From: Papaver somniferum
Lineage: Eukaryota; Streptophyta; Magnoliopsida; Ranunculales; Papaveraceae
Reading direction: 5' to 3'
DNA: 64,000 bases
Assembly: GCF_003573695.1 (NCBI RefSeq)
Contig: NC_039361.1
Span: 99,078,279-99,142,278, forward strand
Made by a program: the position numbers and the translations under genes. Positions 1-9,262 of the stretch are shown one piece after another (position 1 is the first letter of the stretch; each line of letters begins with the position of its first letter). Below the pieces are notes generated by a model. It did no database searches. It saw only the letters and a list, made by a program, of their open reading frames with translations, and was not told the origin of the DNA.

Positions 1-2
1 TG

Positions 3-839
3 ATACTTGGAATACCGTGGCTCCATGACAATAAAATGGTTCTGTCAACATATCATCAATGCATGAAAGTTCTGCTCAATAACAAGATTGTTCGTATTGC
101 AGCTTCGTCATCTCCTTACGCTTTGGTCTATGGCACTAAATTCCTTGAGTCTCAAAAGGACATCTCTGAACCTCCAAGGAAGATCTATAGTACTCCACTC
201 CCGAGATGGTAATCCGTTGAAAAAGCTTCTAACAAACCATCATCTTCGGGTGCTAAACCGATCAAGTCATTTGATACACCAGTCAAGAGTCGTAAAGATT
301 AGGCCACAACACCAGGGTCCAACTTCATAGTCAGTCATGACGCAGAGGGGAGGGTCACGTACCTCCGGCGCAAAGATTAGCAATTAGCAGGGGAGAACAA
401 TGAAAAGTCTCCCCGCCCTGAAGAATCGTATCAGAGTGAACAATCACCTAATGAAGAGATCCAAGATGCTCCACGATAATTGCAAGAAGGCATAGATTCC
501 ACTACTGATGACCTCGAAACGATCAACATTGGGACGGAGGATGATTCAAGAACAATCTTAATTAGTTCTGCACTATCACCAGAAGAACGGACGGGACTGA
601 TAAGTCTGTTGAAGGAATATCAGGATATCTTTGCTTGGACGTACGAAAAAATGCCTGGTCTCGACGAAAAATTGGTCATTCATCATTTGCACATCACTCC
701 TGGCTCTAAAGCTGTCAAGGAGTCGCCTAGGCAGTTCAGACACGAGGTTGAGGAGCAAATCAAGGTCGAAATTCAGAAACTACTAGCAACAGGGTTTATC
801 AAACATATTCATCACCCAACATGGCTGGCAAATGTTGTT
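3..839 (+). pseudogene. Element Y: protease end, linker and start of reverse transcriptase (Tat-lineage Ty3/Gypsy)
   Basis: One reading frame runs from base 3 to the break at 839, interrupted by stops at 210, 300, 378 and 477 but by no frameshift. It begins in the end of the protease domain (ILGIPWLHDNK), passes through a poorly conserved linker, and enters the RT start (KEYQDIFAWTYEKMPGLD, then KLLATGFIK and WLANVV). The parallel protein of element X at 6110-6972 aligns throughout and supports the reading. The RT is cut at the Val-Val before the expected Pro-Val-Lys-Lys, which resumes at 44217, so this is the 5' half of a gene split by element X. The gag of Y lies before the window. The product would be the Gag-Pol polyprotein, but the stops make it inactive. 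Confidence 0.88.
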
Positions 840-844
840 CTTGT
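840..844. repeat. Left target-site duplication of element X
   Basis: The five bases cttgt here match cctgt at 44217-44221 with one C/T difference. Restoring the host codons gives the Val-Val-Pro-Val sequence seen in the homologous element X. The duplication therefore marks a genuine insertion, with a later transition in the left copy. Five bases is the usual size for Ty3/Gypsy integration. Confidence 0.75.
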
Positions 845-3395
845 TGTTTATGGGTGAAAACTATTTCTGCTGGTTTTGGTAATTTTGGTTGTGTGTGAAT
901 GAGAAATGAATCTAAACCCTAAACAAATGCACTGCACGGGAGTGCTTTCTGATTCGAGAGATCAATCTATACAATTCTGTCCTAAACCAAGAAATGGTCG
1001 TTCCAGACTCGCTTCGGTCACAAAGTGAAGGAGATGGGGTTGATATTAGGGAGGGAAGCGAAGAAGGTGTTGAGATTGTGAAGGCTTTCGTTGTTTATGA
1101 CTTGTATTAGAATGTTGAACTGGCTTGATGTAAGCTATCAGTTCTGGGTGTTTTATGGATACTAATGACAACACTTGCTTTTTTTGTGTCTCTCTTGTTT
1201 GAAAATAGGAGAACCTATTTATACAAGTCATTGAGCGCAACCCTCATCTCGTAGGAAGTGGAGTGATGGAGTAGTGGGGTCGTGTAGGTGTTTGTCACAC
1301 GATCACGCCTCTGCCCACTTCCCTCATCATCGCTAACCGTCCATGCCTCCTAACACGTTCTCGTAATGGGCGCGTTGCACGCCGCACGCTGTAAACCGCC
1401 AGACGAATACCCCAGTAAGTATCCCCCAGTTTGTGACATGTTTGATGTCTCGAGTGAGTGGTCCAGTCGTGGGACCCGCAGGAAATAACACGTGATGCTA
1501 TTAGGTTAAATAACTAAGTTATTTAAGAAATCGATATTCATAAAATATCGTGTATATTCTATGCATGTAATGCATCGAATATAATCAATATGTATGAAGC
1601 ATCGCTATTTTAAAGCTTAATGGAGTAAGTCGCGGATTAAGCGTCTTAAAATAGCAGCATATTCAAACATCTTCAAGGGATCGTTTGAAGGCCGCATGGG
1701 CGGGCCATCCCTTGGTCGCTCACTCTCTGAGGTAAAGTGACGGACGGTGATCACCAAGGTACCTCATTGGCTGTTTTAGCTCTTCACCTAGGCTGTCTGA
1801 CCAAGCTGGAAAAGTTGGACGGACGAGATGATCTACGACACATATTTGCGACCGTTGATGGATTTTTAGGGTTTTAAATAGGTGTGCAAACATCACTCTT
1901 TAGCTTGACCGAAATCAAGCATGGACAACGTTTTTGGTGGGACCGACCGGGCATGCGTGTAGACGGCCTGTCGGTGTGCATGTCCGTACCACTTTGTCTC
2001 ATGAAGGCTTGATCTAGGCCACTCAAGTTGACTGGCAAAGATGAGTGGTCGTGATCTATTTGCGATAGAAATCCACTGCCGCAAAGGATTTGGAAGCCGC
2101 GTGACATGCCACCTTTGGGCGTGCGTTTCGAGGCGCTCGGCCATGGTTGGCCTAGGCCGGTCGGTCACACGCATAGGTGGGCCCACGATGATCAAGTCCA
2201 CATCCTTGGGATCTCTTGAGTCTATATCTACACCCTCCCTTTAGGCAGGCGAAGATGGATGAACGAGATCGAACTACGACAGATATGTATTACCGCAAAC
2301 CCTAATTAGGGTTTTTAATAGTCACGCATGCATGACTTTGGCCAAACGGTTTGGCAGGCTATGCTCCTCCTTTGGAGAGGTCGATTGTGTGGGGACCACG
2401 TTGGGCTGATGGTGAACATATGTGCACCTCCCTGATGGTCCGAGGTGCGATCTAAGCCATCCAAATATTTCGGCGAAGTTGGATGGTTGTGATCGATCCA
2501 CGACCCTTTAAGCATCACGCCATCCTCACTTCGAGCAAGCGTTTTCTGCTTTATGGCTAGGTCGTGAGAGAGTCGATCGGGTAGGTGAGGAGTGGGCGCT
2601 CCAATTTGAATATTAGCACTTCACCGATCAATTGCGGAACGATCCAAGCCGTCCAACTAGGATGACGAAGTTGGACGGTCGCAATGTTTTTTGAGACTGT
2701 CTTTGGCAGTCTTTGCTCATGCGAGCCACTCCAAGGCAAAAAGAACCAGCTTAACCACCCTACTTCAGGGCTGGCATTCGATGGGTGTTTAGGAGTACAA
2801 CATGTGTTCGACCGGCCAGGGAAAAAACGGGACCGCTGGTGGTCATTACAGTGATCGCCTGCTCCTGCTAGGGTTCTTCTAGGCTGGTTAAATCATGTGG
2901 TCATCTTGTGTGGCCGTGATCGTTTCTGAGACTGATACGGACAGTCCAAATTTCTTTTAGGGAATTGAACATGCTCGATCGGGCTAATATAAGCACGCCG
3001 ATGCGAGATTCTCTTTGTTAAAGAATGGTGTAGCCTGTACGGGTATTTCATGCATGTCTCGAAATTGGCACTTGGAGATTCATGCTACTCTGCTGAGAGT
3101 GAACACTCAGTCGTCATGTCATGCTAATAATGAGAGTTCGGCGAGGAACAACATAGGAAATACTAGGAAAATCATGCATTAATTAATAATGCTAAAAATT
3201 CATAGAATATTTGGGATTGTTGTTACATGCACCATTCTGGGTGAATTTTGTGTATTTATCGAATTGCTTCAAATAAATAAAGCGAGAGGATTTCTGCGCT
3301 CATCGCTTATCAAATGACTTTATCCTTTGCAGGATGTCAGTATATTTAAAATTGGCTTTACAATTCTAGCCCTGAACTAAAATCCACCATCAACA
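845..3395 (-). repeat. 3' LTR of element X (complete, about 2.55 kb)
   Basis: On the minus strand it begins TGTTGATGGTGG at 3395 and ends CCCATAAACA at 845, a proper TG...CA pair. The stretch 1071-3395 is repeated with small differences at 41886-44216. A minus-strand TATAAATA box lies at 1216-1223. The predicted small ORFs inside it, for example 1893-2201 on the minus strand, are not preserved in the second copy and were not accepted as genes. GC-rich blocks near 1900-2900 contain repeated gtcgg/ccgacc-type words. Confidence 0.85.
1216..1223 (-). promoter_or_regulatory. TATA box of element X LTR
   Basis: The minus strand reads TATAAATA here and the identical box is present in the other LTR at 42031-42038. 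Its position, about 370 bases before the LTR end, would place U3 as most of the LTR and leave a short R-U5. It fixes the orientation of X as minus, in agreement with its coding pieces. Confidence 0.6.
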
Positions 3396-3412
3396 TTAAG
3401 TCCCCTGGATAG
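3396..3412 (-). promoter_or_regulatory. Polypurine tract of element X
   Basis: Directly upstream of the 3' LTR on the minus strand the sequence reads ccaggggacttaa, a purine-rich run suitable for plus-strand priming. It is the expected neighbour of a 3' LTR and supports the LTR boundary at 3395. Confidence 0.5.
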
Positions 3413-4397
3413 CACATAATGGTTGCATTATTGTGGGGTAGGCATGAGATGGTGACAAAGAAAGATAAAACTTATGAGACAAAGTTAGATGTTACCAGGA
3501 GAGATGGGTCGTCTTGTCCTTGTAACATGTCACGTTCAAGAGGCGTCCAGGTAAGCGTTCCCCTAGCATGATGTCGGTTTATGTCATAATCCCCGACTCT
3601 GATGTAGACGAGCCCTATCATGAGGAATATCCTTAAAAGAATGCTGATGCAATTTCTGAAAAGATGTTGAAGCATCTTCCAAATAGAACGTTGATGTAGC
3701 TTCCAGAACGCGTGTTGAAGCGTCTTCTGGAGAGAGCGTTGAAGCGGCTTATGGATCGAACGTCGGGTCCCGGAGAGAGCGTTGAAGCGACTTCTGCTGG
3801 AGGGAGCGTTGAAGCGTTTCTGCTGGAGCTTCTTCTAGAGAGATCGTTGAAGCAACTTCTTATTCAGTTTAATTTTCCCTTGCGAATCACATGCTCCTTG
3901 ATTGACCATCTCTCTTGTGCTGAAGAAGTCCTTGACTGGCGGCGAAGGAATTTCATGCTGAGCCTCAGTCCCTATGCGTGGTCTATGTGGTTCTATCTTG
4001 TATGCCTGATGGGTCTACCATAATAAAGGTATCGCCATCCAGCCTTTGTACTAGTAATCATATTACTTCTCCATGGGTAAAAATATGCAGAAGTTTAGAT
4101 TACCTTTTTACGTAGTGGTTGTTGATATGGTGAAGCTCTGGATGGTATCGATCAACGAGCAACAACGGTTCTTGGCAGCAGTTGTGATCAGAAGAGACTG
4201 GAAGGGGGAAGCGTGGTTGCAACTTGCACGAACTTGGCACTCTTCATACAATGGTAGAGATCGTCTCTTTATTAGAGGGAGAAGCTGGAACCGATGGCTT
4301 TCTTGATGTTTCTTCATGGAATAGAGAAGAGGGAGACAGTCCCCTGCCCACGAGTATCCACTGAGCTTTCGACTTGATAGATGTTGTCACGCTAGGT
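3413..4397 (-). other. Element X 3' non-coding region with a minisatellite
   Basis: No convincing gene is seen. Between about 3655 and 3865 an imperfect unit of roughly 25-30 bases is repeated about seven times; its core on the + strand is gttgaagcgacttctggaga. It keeps a plus-strand frame open (3712-4023) that encodes recurring Ser-Val-Glu-Ala-type residues. This is probably a by-product of the repeat rather than a gene. Confidence 0.55.
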
Positions 4398-5212
4398 TCA
4401 TGAGGCCGTCTTTACGTATGCTCTCTTGAGTATACCCTCATCTTTGGACATCTTGGAATCATAATGATAGCGTGTTTGTATCTCTCTAAATTCACCATCT
4501 TTGAGATGGGCAGTGCTAAGCAGTCCCCAGCCATACTCCTTTGCCATTATCATCATTGGATCGTGTATTTGAGGAGTAGGGAAGTTCCTTAATGCGAATG
4601 ACTTAATTAATAGGTCCTGTAAATATGATGAAGCTCTTGACATGGAGGATCTGTATGTACCTCTTAAGTCCCAGGTGCAATCTCCTTTGGTAACGCAACT
4701 ACTTCTTCTACGGGAGACAAAATCCTGAAAGTGTCTCTCATTGATGTAGTTACCGTCGATCCAGATATGGAATATCTTGGACGTTGTTTCATCATTGTGA
4801 CAGTCATGCATATGGTACTGGAGTTGGAGTTGACGATTTTGGACATGCAGGATGTTGTATCTCGGTGGTTTTCCTCTTACTGCTTCAGCGAAACTGCTTA
4901 CAGAAGGCTGAAGGTTGTATTGCCTGTTGGTGAGATGTATGCTTCCACGAACATCGTGAGGCTCTTCATTACTGGCAGGCTTTATGTTTCTAGCAGGGCA
5001 GGTACTGTCGCGACTGAGCGTTTAGCAGCTTCACGGAGTTCAGAGGATGTCTGAAAGCACAGGTTTTTCAACAAAGCACGATTGACAGGTACCGCCCTAT
5101 TGATGCACAATTACACCACTTGTTGTTCGGTCACATTTGGATCGTGACCCTCCAGTACCTGAATTCGGGACTTCTTGACATAATCATTTGGATGTTCGTT
5201 GAAGCATTCATC
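4398..5212 (-). pseudogene. Gag C-terminal fragment plus an unrecognised tail, element X (out of order)
   Basis: Read leftwards from 5212, the translation matches the Tat gag core: NEHPNDYVK, then HDPNVTEQQVV, then RALLKNL and SELREAAKRS. This aligns with element Z gag at 63270-63470. In-frame stops and a frame change follow, then an open minus-strand frame down to 4398. Its upper part (LTNRQYNLQPS) still matches Z (63540-63580), while its last hundred residues (for example AKEYGWGLL) I do not recognise. In an intact minus-strand element gag must lie to the right of protease and RT; here it lies to their left, so X is rearranged. Confidence 0.7.
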
Positions 5213-6109
5213 TTAAGTCTGACAGAGTGATTCGTCCAAGCTGCGGATTCTTTCTTGACATGATGATGCGGACATCGTTATCTTCTTAGGGATGCTTCCT
5301 TGAGGTGTTGGTTCCAGTAGATCTGAAGGTGTCCCGGACCCGCTCTCGTCTGGGATGACATGATAGGAGAACCCTTTATGATGATTTGGAGACGATAATA
5401 TTCGTTGAACCTTCCGAAACGCTTCCTGTTGTAGTGTGGTCCAAACGAAACTTGCTCCTTCTTCAGCAAGGGGGTGAACGAAGCAACGAGCTGGGCTAAA
5501 CCAGGTATAAAACGTCGAATGTAGTTCACCTTGCCCATGAAGCTTTGTAGATCCTTCACCGTTCATGGAGGCGGCATCGTGAGGATAGCGGGTCTTGGAT
5601 GGGTCCACCTTGATCCCTCAGCAGTCACCTGGAATCCCAGAAATTTGCCTGAAGAAACACCGAAAGCGCATTTCAAAAGGTTCATCTTTAATTTGGTACA
5701 TTTCGAACACTTTCCGTAGGACTCCTGTGTGGGCTGCCCGAGCTTTTGATTTTACTATTATATCATCCACGTAGTCTTCAACTTGCTTATGCATCATGTC
5801 GTGGAAGATTGCCGTCATAGCACGTTGATATCGTTGCACCACATTCTTTAAACCAAATGGCATTACAGTATAATAAAAATTTCCGAGAGGAGTTCGAAAA
5901 GATGTCTTACTCGCGTCATGCTCATACATCCTTATCTGATTGTAGCCACTATATCCATCCATGAATGAGAACACGTCATCTCCGCTGGTGGCATCCACTA
6001 ACATGTCGATGTTAGGTAGAGGAAAATCATCTTTGGGGCAGCATTTGTTCAAGTCTCTGAAATCCACACAACACCTTATCTTTCCATTTTTCTTTTTTAC
6101 CGGAACCAC
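5213..6109 (-). pseudogene. Element X reverse transcriptase core (decayed)
   Basis: The minus strand encodes PVKKKNGKIRCCVDFRDLN, the palm motif FSFMDGYSGYNQI, and the catalytic YVDD box (5762-5773), followed by IIVKSK. This is the RT of a Ty3/Gypsy element. After about 5650 the reading shifts frame several times. The thumb and connection (MKDLQSFMGKVNYIRRFIP) survive in another frame at 5278-5559. Sequence breaks off at about 5213 against the gag fragment, so RNase H and integrase are missing. It is the homologue of Y RT at 44217-44876 and keeps the catalytic Tyr that Y has lost. Confidence 0.85.
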
Positions 6110-7521
6110 ATTAGCTAACCAGGTTGGATGATGAACGGATTTATGAAGCCAGCAGCTAGCAGCTTCTGAATTTCAGTCTTGATTTTCTCTTCTAACTCGT
6201 GTCTAAACTGCTTCGGATATTGTTTGACCGGCTTGGATCCAAGTATGACATGTAGATGATGGGTGACCAATTTTTCATCTAAACATAGCATTTCTTCATA
6301 CGTCAAAGAGAATATGTCCTGGTATTCTTTGAAAAGTTCCACGAGCTGCGTGCGTTCATCCATACACAAGGTTGAGCTGATGGAGACAGGCCTGGGAGAT
6401 TCTTCATTCCCGATATTAACGATTTCGAGCTTATCAGTCGTGGAGTTGGTGTCGTCTTGCAACTGTCGTGGAGCATCCAGCACCTCTTCTTGTGGCTCGT
6501 CGTTGTTGTAGCATTCCACCGGGCGGAGAGACTGGGCAACAGTCTCCCCTGCTAATTGTTAACAGCTGCGTCGGTACACAGTTTTCCCTTTCTGATCACG
6601 GCTCGCCATAAAAGTTCGCTTCCTCTTAGTGTAAACGTGGGTCGTGGCTTCACCGGATGAAGAAGAACGCCTTGTCAACAAAGATGCATCGTGGGGCTTA
6701 GCCCTCAATGATGCAAGTCGGTCCTCCTCCTGGATTGACGCCCACGTGGGGAGTGGGATGCAATGAACTTTGTCTGCTTCTTCCCGTGGAGCTTCTCTGG
6801 GTTCAAATAGTTCCACTCCACACAACGATGCAGGAATACGAACGACTTCTTTATTCAGCATAGTCTTCAGGCACTGATGATACGTCGAAGGGACAATCCT
6901 ATTGTCATGAAGCCACGGTCTCCCTAGTATCATATGGTAGTCTGGATCCTTTTCTATGACTTCGAATTTCACTTTTGACTGAACGGGTCATACAGATAAA
7001 TTCAGATTGACATACCCGTACGTGTTGGTTTGGTTTCCTTCAAATTCTATCATCGTGGTAGGCTACCGTGTGATCTTGCCTGAGAGAACCTTGGCCATCC
7101 TGAGAGTCTTGAGAGTAATCACATTCGAATACGCTCCTGTGTCGATGAGAGCCCTTTTGAACTTTGAATCCTTGATGCGTGCAGTAACGTGTAGGGACCG
7201 GTTGTGACCTTCCTCCGCCATCATGTCTTCTTCTGTGAACGTAACATTATTCACAAACATCTCTGATGCTTTTGAGGCTTCTGGGCGCAAAGGAGTTAAA
7301 TGCACGCCCAGGGATATCTGGTTGATTGCAGCAAACGTCTCCGCCCGCTGATTCTTCGAGAGGTGTAAAAGTTCGCATAAACTTCCCACTAGAGAAGCCG
7401 CTTCCTGATCCACCGGCTTCTGGTTCATAGTGAAACTATTGACTTGAGGAGGATCGTCGCGAGGATCAGTCCCCAGTGTAGAAATCTCCGTGACAGGAGA
7501 ACCGCTTATATCTGAAGTCAT
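6110..7521 (-). pseudogene. Element X protease, linker and RT start
   Basis: The minus strand carries a retropepsin-like protease with the active-site motif ALIDTGAYSNVITLKTLRMA, then ILGRPWLHDN, a linker, and KEYQDIFSLTYEEMLCLDEK at the RT start. Most of it is in one frame, with stops between 7063 and 6972 and between 6559 and 6519. A frameshift near 6140 precedes the RT core. The region aligns with Y 3-839 and verifies where Y has acquired stops; for example X reads Gln where Y has the stop at 477. Upstream of 7521 the element is cut off at the P LTR. Confidence 0.85.
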
Positions 7522-7534
7522 CTTGATGAGGTGA

Positions 7535-8425
7535 TCGAGAAGTAAGAGACGAATGATGTTGGTGGAAGAATTCGAGAAAGAAGAAAGTGTTCATTGGGAG
7601 AAAAGAATGCAGAATCGTTGCTACACAGGCAAGCGCTATCAGGAGCACACCGAAGGATAAAGGGTCGTTGTTATGTTTTTCAAAGGAAAGCTAATGGGCT
7701 GCCATTTGATGGGTGCAAATATCTCAATCTGTACGGACAGACCTAAATTAAGGTCGAGTTGTTTCTCAGACGACTCAATTTTCTTTCATCCCTCATTAAA
7801 CATCTTCTCTGAGTTGGAGGCGCTGCTACTGTAAAATTGAGAGAGGAATTCAAGAAGATGATGATTTAGAGATCTCAGGCGAAGAATCATGGTAGAATTT
7901 GAAGTTGTTGTTGTCGTTGGATAGTGACAACCAAGAAGATGATGCTACTGATCGAGAGAATGGGTTTGTGGTATAGGTGAAGGAATTCAGAGCTGATTCA
8001 AGGTGATATGATGACTTTCATGGGTTTAGAGAGATGGGTTATGTTTGAATTAAGCATCAACAGAACTGCGTTTGTTTGGATTTGATTTTGAACAAAGATA
8101 AAAGATGATTGCTGCTAGAAATTGAATCTGGAGATAAATTAGGGTTTCAAAGTACTCATGAGAAGGGGGTTTTGTTAAATTCAAGTTATTGCTGTGTTGG
8201 TTTGATGGAAGAGATCGATGAAATTTGGTTCACAGATTGATTGATGGAGTTAAATCTATGGATTAATGGGTTTGTGAAACTGTTATTAGCGGTATCCAGT
8301 GAATTGAAGATCTGAGATGACCTGGTGGAGTTAACTGAAGTTGTGTAACTGTGATGGGTATTTTGCAGGTGATTATGGAGATGCTACTGCTAAGATGGTG
8401 GTCTGGTAGTTGATGTTGAATATAT
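7535..8425 (+). repeat. Left P element, 5' LTR, first part (5' end missing)
   Basis: This matches the complete P LTR at 37946-41885 from about position 38268 onward, so roughly 320 bases of the LTR start are missing and the remainder abuts X protease coding sequence. It continues after the Copia insertion at 11952. The + strand is G/T rich with many short open frames that differ between copies, and I accept no gene in it. Confidence 0.8.
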
Positions 8426-8642
8426 TGACAATCTAAATGCTAAATGGTTGAATGCCTTCTCTATTCATTTCATTCTGTATAAATAAGATCATTGTACAGC
8501 CTATAACAGGCAACAAAATATAGAACTAATGCTATATACTATTTGGATAACTATTCTAAGTAATATATACAATTACATGCAAAGAAGAATAATCCTAGTT
8601 TGAGCCACAATATATCTGCAAAGAATCCTGAATTAACTACCA
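8426..8642 (-). repeat. Copia 3' LTR with adjoining polypurine tract
   Basis: On the minus strand it begins TGGTAGTTAATTC at 8642 and ends GATTGTCA at 8426. Immediately before it, a purine run (minus strand tttgaggggggatatcac, 8643-8660) is a standard polypurine tract. The right LTR matches it closely, with a handful of substitutions. Confidence 0.85.
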
Positions 8643-8655
8643 GTGATATCCCCCC

Positions 8656-9262
8656 TCAAATTGATGCTGGATGATTGTGAAGCATCAATTTGTCAACCAA
8701 GAACTGATGACGTTTTCTTGAAAGAGCCTTCGTGAAAACATCAGTTGTTTGAAGAGAAGTATTGATATGAGGAAGTGAAATAACACGACTATCATATGTA
8801 TCACGAATAGAATGACAACCCACTTCAATGTGTTTTGTACGTTCATGAAATACTGTATTTGCGACAATTTGGATGGCACTGGTATTATCTGCATGAAGTT
8901 GAGTAGGCTCGACTTGAGAGAATCCAAGTTCACCCAAGAGACCACGAAGCCAAATAATTTCTGAGCATGCAGAGGACATAGCACGATACTCAGACTCAGT
9001 TGAAGATTTAGATATTCGTTGCTGCTTTTTGCTCTTCCATGATACAAGAGAGTCACCAAGAAACATACACCAGCCGGTAATAGAACGTCGAGTATCTGAA
9101 AAACCAGCCCAGTCTGCATCACTATATGCATCTAAACGAATGGAAGTACCCACAGGAAAGAAGATACCTTTATCAGAAGTGCCTTGCAAATAGCGAATAA
9201 TGCGACGAACATCAGCTAGATGGATGTGTGTAGGTGCTTGCATAAATTGAGTGACCTGCGGA
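8656..9262 (-). pseudogene. Copia RNase H domain, detached from its polyprotein
   Basis: This is the C-terminal RNase H of a Copia Pol. It shows HLADVRRIIRYLQGT, then DAYSDADWAG with the first catalytic Asp, TESEYRAMSSACSE with the Glu, and LHADNTSAI and TDVFTKAL. It is in a different frame from the gag-integrase ORF that ends at 9216, so it cannot be made as part of one polyprotein. The frame opens at about 9262, exactly where the RT domain should have ended. The first Met is at 9243, but this is the middle of a protein, not a true start. Confidence 0.85.

Noticed and set aside
1893..2244. Overlapping frames on both strands in the X LTR
   Set aside because: Not preserved in the second LTR copy (42730-43080), where stops interrupt them.
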